From JAIOTG01 sp964644045 (GTDB lineage: Bacteria; Patescibacteriota; Patescibacteriia; Patescibacteriales; JAGXOH01), in the NCBI GenBank assembly GCA_964644045.1, contig CAZXUK010000022.1, positions 1 through 15,560 on the forward strand: DNA of 15,560 nt, read 5' to 3'. Each line of letters starts with the position of its first letter. Position 1 is the stretch's first letter. The notes under the pieces are model-generated. The model searched no databases and had not been told where the DNA came from. It saw only the letters and a list, made by a program, of their open reading frames with translations. Made by a program: the position numbers and the translations under genes. This document shows positions 5,736 through 10,790 of this stretch, one piece after another.

Positions 5736-7421
5736 ATGGATTCTATTTTTATCAATATCAGTTTCATTTTAGTAATTGCCATTGGAATTGCTTTTTTGGT
5801 CCGGGCCTTGCGCCAGCCCTTGATTATTTCTTATATTTTAACCGGAATAGTCTGTGGGCCTATTTTTTTGAATTTGATAAATTCCGAGCAGGATTTTTTT
5901 AATATTTTCGCCAAATTCGGAGTTATACTTTTGCTTTTTTTAGTGGGTCTGAGTTTGAATATTAATTACCTGCGTCGGATTGGAAAAACGGCCTTGGTTG
6001 CAGGTATAGGCCAAGTTATTTTTACTTCCTTGGTCGGTTTTTTTATTTTTTTAAGCCTGGGGTTTTCCACTTGGTCTTCTATATTTTTGGCAATCTCCAT
6101 AACTTTTTCCAGTACCATCATTATAACTAAGCTTTTATCTGATAAAAAAGAAATTAGAAGCGTTTACGGCCGTTATACCATCGGCTTAATGTTGGTTCAG
6201 GATATTATTGCTATTTTGATTATGATCTTCTTACCCGCTCTCGGTTTGGGTGAATCCCTTTTGCCTTCCTTGGGGTTGCTTCTTCTAAAAAGTTTAATAT
6301 TTTTAGCCGGGGTTTATTTGCTTACTCGGATCATCCTGCCCGTTCTTTTGGATAAAGTGGCCGAGTCCGGAGAATTTTTACTTATTTTTACTTTGGGCTG
6401 GTGTTTTGCTATTGCCGGGGTGGCAGAATGGGCCGGTCTTTCCCTGGAAGTGGGCGCGATCATTGCCGGTTTGGCTTTGGCCGCCTCTGAATATCAAACC
6501 GAGATTATTAGCCGTATCAAGCCTTTGCGGGATTTTTTTATTGCTCTTTTCTTTATTATTTTGGGAAGCGAGATGGATCTGGGCAACATTCAGGCAATCT
6601 GGACCTCCGGTTTGCTTATTTCCTTGTTTATCTTGGTGGGGAACCCCTTAATTCTTTATGCGCTTTATCGGAGTATGAAGTTTACTCGGCGTAATAGTTT
6701 TTTAGCCGGTTTGACCGCTGCGCAAGTTAGTGAATTCGGTTTTGTTTTTTTATTTGTTTCCGCTGATATGGGCTTTGTCAGTAGCCGGGAAATTTCCGTG
6801 TTTACTTTAGTGGCTCTAATAACTATTTTTGTCTCTTCTTATCTCATCACTTATAATTCTCAAATATTCAGGCGTTTGGAGTTTGTTTTTAATCTTTTAG
6901 GCAAAGACAAAAGAAGATCCATTTCGGAAACCGAGGAGAGTTATCAGGTTTTGGTTTTCGGTTATCATCGCCTGGGCTGGAAAATTTGCGAGGGCTTGAA
7001 AGAAATGGGTGTTTCTTTTGCGGTTATAGATTGTGACCCGGAAGCGATCTCTAAATTGCGTTTTAGAAAGATCCCTCATTATTTCGGCGATGCCTCTGAT
7101 GTGGAGTTTTTATCCGAAATTTCCTTGGATAAAGTTGATTTGGTTATTTCCACCTTGCCGGAAGTAGATGATCAGATTACTTTGGTAAAGGAGCTTAAGA
7201 AAATCAATCCTCGTTCTCTCTTTGTGGGGAATTTATCCCATACTAAATTCCTGAACGATTTATATGATGCCGGTGCCGATTTGGTAATAATCCCTCATCT
7301 TTTGGGAGGACAATGGTTGTCCGAAGTTTTAAAAAGACAAAAATGGGATAAAAGCAATTTTAGAAAGCTGAGAAATGAGCAAAAAAAAGAAATGACTCTT
7401 CGCTATACTTTGGGACACTGA
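5736..7421 (+). CDS. Kef-type cation/proton antiporter (CPA2) with RCK/TrkA-N domain
   Basis: 561-aa inner-membrane protein. Residues 1 to about 385 hold some 12 hydrophobic helices with CPA2 signatures: LLLFLVGLSLNINYLRRIGK, ITFSSTIIITKLLSDKKE, GLMLVQDIIAI (conserved Gln-Asp in the transport core), and LSLEVGAIIAGLALAASEYQ followed by FFIALFFIILGSEMDL. From about residue 402 a cytosolic Rossmann (TrkA-N/RCK) domain begins with VLVFGYHRLGW, strand-2 acid AVIDCDPE, and HYFGDASDVEFL, likely binding NAD(H) or another nucleotide that gates K+ or Na+ exchange for H+. Ion specificity is unknown. An extended -10 promoter precedes it. Its 3' end overlaps the convergent SAM-enzyme gene by 19 bp, leaving no room for a conventional terminator. 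Confidence 0.93.
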   Translation: MDSIFINISFILVIAIGIAFLVRALRQPLIISYILTGIVCGPIFLNLINSEQDFFNIFAKFGVILLLFLVGLSLNINYLRRIGKTALVAGIGQVIFTSLVGFFIFLSLGFSTWSSIFLAISITFSSTIIITKLLSDKKEIRSVYGRYTIGLMLVQDIIAILIMIFLPALGLGESLLPSLGLLLLKSLIFLAGVYLLTRIILPVLLDKVAESGEFLLIFTLGWCFAIAGVAEWAGLSLEVGAIIAGLALAASEYQTEIISRIKPLRDFFIALFFIILGSEMDLGNIQAIWTSGLLISLFILVGNPLILYALYRSMKFTRRNSFLAGLTAAQVSEFGFVFLFVSADMGFVSSREISVFTLVALITIFVSSYLITYNSQIFRRLEFVFNLLGKDKRRSISETEESYQVLVFGYHRLGWKICEGLKEMGVSFAVIDCDPEAISKLRFRKIPHYFGDASDVEFLSEISLDKVDLVISTLPEVDDQITLVKELKKINPRSLFVGNLSHTKFLNDLYDAGADLVIIPHLLGGQWLSEVLKRQKWDKSNFRKLRNEQKKEMTLRYTLGH

Positions 7422-8191
7422 ATTTTGTTCAAATCGGATCCTGTTCCTAAATTCAGTTTTTGAGAGGCGCTATCTCCGTTAATAACGATTTCCAGGAATT
7501 TTTTATTTTTTAGCCCCGAGCTGCCTTTTATTAAGCAGGTTTGATTATCCGGACAATTTTTTAAGCTATCTATGAATTTGAAACCCCGTTTTTCCAGGCG
7601 GGATTTTATTTTTTCCGCTTCAGCCGTTCCCTCGATAATCGAGGTTTTTAGATTGCCGAAGTTGTCCACGCACCAAATTAAAGCTCCTAAGTCCGGAGTT
7701 TTTTCTATATCCCAAGATTCTTCTTTTATTTTTTTACCCCTCCGGATCCAAGAGGCAAGGCGAGGGCTGAATTCTAAACTCCGGAATTGTGTGGAGATAA
7801 TTTTTTCCGGGGAGGAAAAATTCAGTTTGACTGTTTCTTTTAGGTTCACTATCTTTATTTTCGGCTTTTCATTTAATTTTTTAAGCAAAGAAAGGGTGTG
7901 GCCGTCCAAGGTGGTGACAACCAAGGTTTGTCCGTAATAAAAATAACCAAAAGGAGTGCCGTTTTTCCATTTTTTGGCTTCTCCGTTGCGGGGAGCGACA
8001 TTAACTAAGATTATTCCTTTTTCCCCTAAGCCAGCTTCTAAAGTGTCAACTAAATTCCCGGCCGCCTCCAGATCCGAGTTTATTTTTATAAAGTTGGTCG
8101 GGCAGTTAAAAAGAGAGGCAACCCGGATTTCTTGCCTGCCCCGGGCATTGGGGCAGTGGCAGTCATTGATAATGGTTATAAACATAAGCAA
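7403..8191 (-). CDS. SAM hydroxide adenosyltransferase-like protein (DUF62 family)
   Basis: About 262 aa, similar to the SAM hydrolase/fluorinase/chlorinase superfamily (DUF62), which cleaves S-adenosylmethionine to adenosine and methionine using hydroxide. Matches are the N-terminal TIINDCHCPNARGRQE, a GIILVNVAPRNG loop where the family usually has VVDPGVG, GQTLVVTTLDGHTLSLL, and the C-terminal-domain motif ALIWCVDNFGNLKTSI. The active-site loop is thus divergent. TTG 8191 has an SD (AAAGAGG) nine bases away; ATG 8185 is the alternative, with 15-base spacing. The SD is the 3' arm of an upstream intrinsic terminator, and a Met-rich leader ORF precedes it, so expression is probably attenuated. 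No further gene follows on this strand. Confidence 0.75.
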   Translation of the reverse strand: MLMFITIINDCHCPNARGRQEIRVASLFNCPTNFIKINSDLEAAGNLVDTLEAGLGEKGIILVNVAPRNGEAKKWKNGTPFGYFYYGQTLVVTTLDGHTLSLLKKLNEKPKIKIVNLKETVKLNFSSPEKIISTQFRSLEFSPRLASWIRRGKKIKEESWDIEKTPDLGALIWCVDNFGNLKTSIIEGTAEAEKIKSRLEKRGFKFIDSLKNCPDNQTCLIKGSSGLKNKKFLEIVINGDSASQKLNLGTGSDLNKIQCPKV

Positions 8192-8194
8192 AAT

Positions 8195-8229
8195 AAAAAA
8201 CCTCTTTCCCGTTTTTGAGGAAAGAGGTT
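8195..8229 (-). terminator. Intrinsic terminator (attenuator) before the SAM-enzyme gene
   Basis: On the minus strand AACCUCUUUCC (8229-8219), a nine-base loop and GGAAAGAGGUU (8209-8199) form an 11-bp perfect stem leading into U6 (8200-8195). It ends only three bases before the TTG start at 8191 and contains that gene's SD in its 3' arm. An alternative partner for its 5' arm lies upstream at 8272-8281. Confidence 0.8.
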
Positions 8230-8337
8230 AATTCTTATATAAATTAGATTATTTTAAGACACTAAAAAATTACCCCTTTCCCGAAAGCTCACCATCATAG
8301 ACATCATTTGCTTTTGGCTTGAGGTAATTTTCATATT
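8199..8337 (-). promoter_or_regulatory. Putative ribosome-mediated transcription attenuator
   Basis: Three competing pairings are visible on the minus strand. 1:2 is AAAAUUACCUC (8331-8321) with GGGGUAAUUUU (8276-8266), 11 bp with one G-U. 2:3 is GGAAAGGGGU (8281-8272) with ACCUCUUUCC (8228-8219), 10 bp with one G-U. 3:4 is the terminator, 8229-8219 with 8209-8199. Segment 2 is shared by 1:2 and 2:3, segment 3 by 2:3 and 3:4: the logic of amino-acid attenuators. Met codons of the leader ORF lie between segments 1 and 2. A ribosome stalled there would leave 2 free for 2:3 (readthrough); one reaching the stop would cover 2 and allow termination. A ligand-binding riboswitch with the same switching arms is the alternative. 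Confidence 0.55.
8254..8334 (-). CDS. Methionine-rich leader peptide (26 codons)
   Basis: ATG 8334 to TAA 8254 encodes 26 residues beginning MKITSSQ. Codons 10-14 read QMMSMMV in context, that is four Met within five codons in addition to the start Met. The predicted transcription start (about 8337) is three bases before the ATG, so it would be translated as a leaderless mRNA. The stop codon falls 25 bases before the terminator stem. Position, Met codons and alternative RNA pairings fit a leader peptide controlling the downstream SAM-related gene. Too short for homology; translation is inferred. Confidence 0.5.
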   Translation of the reverse strand: MKITSSQKQMMSMMVSFRERGNFLVS

Positions 8338-8343
8338 GTTTTT

Positions 8344-8372
8344 ATTTTAATTTTTTAAAAAATTTTCGTCAA
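8344..8372 (-). promoter_or_regulatory. Promoter of the leader/SAM-enzyme unit
   Basis: On the minus strand TTGACG (8372-8367), exactly 17 bases, TAAAAT (8349-8344). The -35 directly follows the U-tract of the terminator of the upstream minus-strand gene. The start would be about 8337, three bases before the leader ATG. Confidence 0.7.
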
Positions 8373-8409
8373 GAAAAAATAAAAAGCCCCTTGCCTTTTG
8401 GCAGGGGGC
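8373..8409 (-). terminator. Intrinsic terminator after the EF-Tu-barrel gene
   Basis: On the minus strand GCCCCCTGCC (8409-8400), loop AAAA, GGCAAGGGGC (8395-8386), 10 pairs with one mismatch, then TTTTTATTTTTT. It begins ten bases after the stop codon. Confidence 0.9.
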
Positions 8410-8418
8410 GACGCCTTT

Positions 8419-8769
8419 TTATAGGGACTGTTTTCCCAAGAGGGGAAGGATTTTTTTGCAACTTGTATTTTGCAGACAAATGCCCACCTGGTCTCCGGGG
8501 CAGGCGTACTCGCACGGCTGGTGATTTTTTTCAATTCTTATCACTGTATCTTTAAGGCCGGGGGATTCGGGATCAAAAGAAGTTATCTCCAGGAGTTCCC
8601 CTTGCACCACTTTGCCCGATCGGACGGTGGCAATAATGACAGTGCCTTTTTTGCTCGGGCATTTTCTTTTTGCCGAAGAAGAGGGGAATACCCGGGTAGC
8701 TAACAGGTCCACCCCCTCTCCCTTCATAAAAAAACAATTCTGCCAGACATTCTGTTGTTTTGTTGTCAT
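8419..8769 (-). CDS. Stand-alone EF-Tu domain II-like beta-barrel protein
   Basis: 116-aa protein. Residues about 40-102 resemble domain II of translational GTPases (GTVIIATVRSGKVVQGELLEI ... DTVIRIEKNH ... CPGDQVGICLQN; compare GxGTVVTGxxxxGxxxxGD, then AxxGDNVGLxLRG). There is no G domain, so it is not a GTPase; it may bind RNA or a ribosomal partner, or serve as an accessory fold. It carries six Cys (12, 37, 86, 90, 98, 104), including CEYAC, suggesting metal or redox chemistry. The start has a good SD (AAGGAGA, about six bases before ATG), and the promoter is fully consensus, so strong expression is expected. It is monocistronic. Function unknown. Confidence 0.75.
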   Translation of the reverse strand: MTTKQQNVWQNCFFMKGEGVDLLATRVFPSSSAKRKCPSKKGTVIIATVRSGKVVQGELLEITSFDPESPGLKDTVIRIEKNHQPCEYACPGDQVGICLQNTSCKKILPLLGKQSL

Positions 8770-8817
8770 AACTTTCTCCTTTTTAAGTTGCGGTTTTTTG
8801 GTTTTTAATTTTTACAG

Positions 8818-8846
8818 ATTATATCTTTTAGAAAAGGGAATGTCAA
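8818..8846 (-). promoter_or_regulatory. Consensus sigma-70 promoter (minus strand)
   Basis: On the minus strand TTGACA (8846-8841), 17 bases, TATAAT (8823-8818): a perfect match to the bacterial consensus in both boxes and spacing. It gives about a 42-base leader with SD for the EF-Tu-barrel gene. Its -35 lies in the palindrome GTCAATTGAC (8842-8851), shared with the divergent promoter. Confidence 0.9.
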
Positions 8847-8875
8847 TTGACCCTTTTCCGGATTAAGTTTAGAAT
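8847..8875 (+). promoter_or_regulatory. Divergent promoter for the conserved unknown gene
   Basis: TTGACC (8847-8852), 17 bases, TAGAAT (8870-8875). The -35 boxes of the two divergent promoters abut, and together form the 10-bp palindrome at 8842-8851. Transcription would start near 8882, four bases before ATG 8886, giving a leaderless mRNA. Confidence 0.75.
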
Positions 8876-8885
8876 AAAACAAAAT

Positions 8886-9395
8886 ATGCGCAAAAGAAAA
8901 AAAATTATTGTAAATGATAAAATGCAGTCCGGTTATACCTATTATTTAATGGAACCGGAAGGGGGAAAATTTTCCCCTCGTTTTTTACCGGAGTTAACCC
9001 CTAAACAAATGTTGGAAATCGGGGTTTTTGGTGGTAAATATATGACCGATACCCGGAATGAATTTCCCGTTTCTTGGTTTGTTAAGGCTAAATTATGCCC
9101 GGAAAAACATGATCCGGAATTGAATTTTTTTGGAGTTAATGCCGGCCAGCCCCTGGCTGTCTGGCAAGCCAAGGGCTGGATTCATCCCGATGATCCGCGG
9201 GGTTGGTTTCAGTGGTATTGCCGTTATTTTTTGGGTCGGAGGCACGAGGATGATGAGAGGCAGATCAAGCGTTGGCGCGCTTTCCGCAGGCATTATTCGG
9301 CTGTTCGCAATAATTGCCAACAAGGTGATTTTTCCTGTCGCCCGAGGCAAAGGCAAGCTTTGCTTCATTGGGCTTATGACAGTAGAAAAATTTAG
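8886..9395 (+). CDS. Conserved protein of unknown function (Trp/basic-rich)
   Basis: 169-aa soluble protein, unknown function. I recall similar sequences annotated as hypothetical in CPR and other bacteria. Strong-looking blocks are KMQSGYTYYLMEPEG (12-26), LTPKQMLEIGVFGGKYMTD (37-55), NFFGVNAGQPLAVW (80-93), GWIHPDDPRGWFQWYCRY (97-114), RQIKRWRAFRRH (125-136), and the C-terminal CRPRQRQALLHWAYDSRKI. Six Trp and many Arg/Lys in the C-terminal half suggest nucleic acid binding; this is inference only. ATG 8886 is chosen because an upstream in-frame TTG (8847) lies in the -35 box; the transcript then starts almost at the codon. No signal peptide or membrane segment. The next gene's promoter begins five bases after the stop. 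Confidence 0.8.
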   Translation: MRKRKKIIVNDKMQSGYTYYLMEPEGGKFSPRFLPELTPKQMLEIGVFGGKYMTDTRNEFPVSWFVKAKLCPEKHDPELNFFGVNAGQPLAVWQAKGWIHPDDPRGWFQWYCRYFLGRRHEDDERQIKRWRAFRRHYSAVRNNCQQGDFSCRPRQRQALLHWAYDSRKI

Positions 9396-9399
9396 TTTT

Positions 9400-9427
9400 T
9401 TGACAGCTGTTAAAAATTTGTTAAAAT
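9400..9427 (+). promoter_or_regulatory. Promoter of the HD-GYP-like gene
   Basis: TTGACA (9400-9405), 16 bases, TAAAAT (9422-9427) preceded by TG (extended -10). It starts five bases after the previous stop and leaves a roughly 40-base leader with a strong SD (AAAGGAGGG). Confidence 0.8.
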
Positions 9428-9474
9428 AAGGAATTTAAAACGATCTTTCAAATTTAAAAAGGAGGGATATTGTT

Positions 9475-10074
9475 ATGAGCATCGGACAGATTTTGGAAAA
9501 TTTGAAGAGTTTTTCTGTGGAGGAGGCGCTTTTGTGGCGAGCAGAGGCGAAGCCCGGACAACAGAAAAGAGTTTCGGATATTGTCAGGTCCTTTTGCGAC
9601 AATCAGGAGAATATTAAGTTTTGTTCTCATTTGTTGGTTTTGAACCAGTATAAGGATATCGGAGAATTTTTTCTTGCTAATCTGATTTTAAAGCCAAGCA
9701 CTCTTTCTTGGGATGAGAAAGAAATGGTTGCCCGACACCCCGCATTGTCCTCTAATTTTTTACGGGAGAAAAAAATGAAGCTGGGGGTGAAAGAAGAGGA
9801 AATTCTTTACCATCATGAAAGATGGGACGGCCAAGGTCATTTTGGATTAAAAGGAGAAGATATTCCTTTTACCTGCAGGGTTTTGGCGCCCATAGATGTG
9901 TATGTAGCCCTAACCTCTGACCGGCCTTATCGCCGGGCTTATCCTTATGACCAGGCTCTTAAAGAAATAAGGGGTCAAGCAGGCAAAGCCTTTGACCTTC
10001 ATCTTATGGAGGAAGTTATAAAGGCCATACAATCTCCGGCGCCTTATTGTGAAAAATTGGCTTGTCAAAAATAG
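9475..10074 (+). CDS. Degenerate HD-GYP domain protein
   Basis: 199 aa. The second half matches the HD-GYP family of c-di-GMP phosphodiesterases: ARHPALSS (His88), YHHERWDGQGHFGLKGEDIP (His113, His114), RVLAPIDVYVALTSDRPYRRAYPYDQAL, and a FDLHLMEEVIKAI ending. The canonical LLHDIGK is replaced by NQYKDIGEFF (Lys60-Asp61), so the metal-binding His of the HD pair is lost, the first-helix His is missing, and GYP reads GHF. The metal centre should be incomplete, so it is more likely a ligand-binding or structural remnant than an active hydrolase. No sensor or receiver domain is fused; residues 1-50 are unrecognised. It has its own promoter, strong SD and terminator, so it is monocistronic and presumably functional. 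Confidence 0.8.
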   Translation: MSIGQILENLKSFSVEEALLWRAEAKPGQQKRVSDIVRSFCDNQENIKFCSHLLVLNQYKDIGEFFLANLILKPSTLSWDEKEMVARHPALSSNFLREKKMKLGVKEEEILYHHERWDGQGHFGLKGEDIPFTCRVLAPIDVYVALTSDRPYRRAYPYDQALKEIRGQAGKAFDLHLMEEVIKAIQSPAPYCEKLACQK

Positions 10075-10080
10075 CCAGTT

Positions 10081-10110
10081 AAACCCGATCTAATAAAGGT
10101 CGGGTTTTTT
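10081..10110 (+). terminator. Intrinsic terminator of the HD-GYP-like gene
   Basis: AAACCCGATC (10081-10090), seven-base loop, GGTCGGGTTT (10098-10107), 10 bp with one T-G wobble, then further T. It lies six bases after the stop codon. Confidence 0.9.
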
Positions 10111-10113
10111 CAG

Positions 10114-10142
10114 TTGTTTATTTTTTAAAAAAAGAGTAAAAT
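10114..10142 (+). promoter_or_regulatory. Likely promoter of the methyltransferase gene
   Basis: TTGTTT (10114-10119), 17 bases, TAAAAT (10137-10142), 24 bases before ATG 10167. The DNA is very AT-rich, so a chance match is possible. Confidence 0.45.
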
Positions 10143-10166
10143 AAAAGAAAAAAAATAAAAATTTTT

Positions 10167-10703
10167 ATGAATATTGTTTTGGTAATTTTGGGCGCTTTAA
10201 TTTTATTGACTTTTGCTTGGGGTTCTTTGTCAGCGGCCCCTTGGCTTCCCACTAAAAAAGCGCAAAGGCAAGAATTAGTGAAAACTGTGCCTTTAAAAAC
10301 GGGGGAAACGGTTTATGATCTGGGATGCGGGGATGGTTCGGTTTTATTTGCCTTAGTCAGGGCTAATCCGGGTATCAAGGCCGTGGGCCTGGAAATATCT
10401 CTCCTTCCTTTTTTAATTGCTTGGACTAGGAAGCTCGCCAGGCCTCGGAAATATAAAAATGTAAGTTTAAAATATAAGAATTTTTTTTGGGAAGATTTAA
10501 GCCGGGCGGATGTGGTCTTTATATTCTTGCTAAGCAAATGTTATAATCGTTTAATTTCCAAATTTTATCATGAACTTAAAGATGATTGTTTAGTGGTGGT
10601 GGAGGCCTGGTCTTTACCTGAATTTAATGAGAATAAAACAATTAAAAAGGAAGGGCTATTGCCCGTATATTTCTATAAAGGAAAGCAGTTTCGTGCTTGG
10701 TAA
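10167..10703 (+). CDS. Membrane-anchored class I SAM methyltransferase, FAM173-like
   Basis: 178 aa. Residues 2-20 are one hydrophobic segment (membrane anchor). AAPWLPT (23-29) then leads into a Rossmann methyltransferase: motif I VYDLGCGDGSVLFAL (49-63), acidic end of strand 2 GLEIS (Glu76), then DVVFIFLLSK and a final ELKDDCLVVVEAW strand. The order of anchor, an APxxPT pre-motif and a small methyltransferase core resembles eukaryotic FAM173 (ATPSCKMT/ANTKMT) lysine methyltransferases and their bacterial relatives. A membrane-protein lysine substrate is therefore a reasonable guess, unproven here. The ATG has no SD. A separate promoter precedes it and the GH130 promoter follows, so it is probably monocistronic. 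Confidence 0.8.
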   Translation: MNIVLVILGALILLTFAWGSLSAAPWLPTKKAQRQELVKTVPLKTGETVYDLGCGDGSVLFALVRANPGIKAVGLEISLLPFLIAWTRKLARPRKYKNVSLKYKNFFWEDLSRADVVFIFLLSKCYNRLISKFYHELKDDCLVVVEAWSLPEFNENKTIKKEGLLPVYFYKGKQFRAW

Positions 10704-10733
10704 AAAGTTGAAGAAAAAAATAAAGTTATATTG

Positions 10734-10760
10734 TTGACGAATCGAATTTTGTGTTATAAT
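10734..10760 (+). promoter_or_regulatory. Promoter of the GH130 gene pair
   Basis: Perfect extended -10 TGTTATAAT (TATAAT 10755-10760) with TTGACG at 10734-10739 (15-base spacing), or TTGTTG at 10731 (18-base spacing). ATG 10791 follows after 30 bases; no SD. Confidence 0.7.
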
Positions 10761-10790
10761 TAAATCAAATTATTTTTAATTAAGTTCTTT

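Noticed and set aside
7572..8231. Two plus-strand ORFs opposite the SAM-enzyme gene
   Set aside because: They lie antisense to a gene with recognisable DUF62 motifs, and one crosses the terminator hairpin.
8254..8334. Known SAM riboswitch in place of a leader ORF
   Set aside because: I could not match the conserved cores I know for SAM-I, SAM-II or SAM-III; an unknown aptamer is not excluded, so it is kept only as an alternative.
8847..8885. Upstream TTG start for the conserved unknown gene
   Set aside because: The TTG is the -35 box of the gene's own promoter and the added residues would lie upstream of the predicted transcript start.
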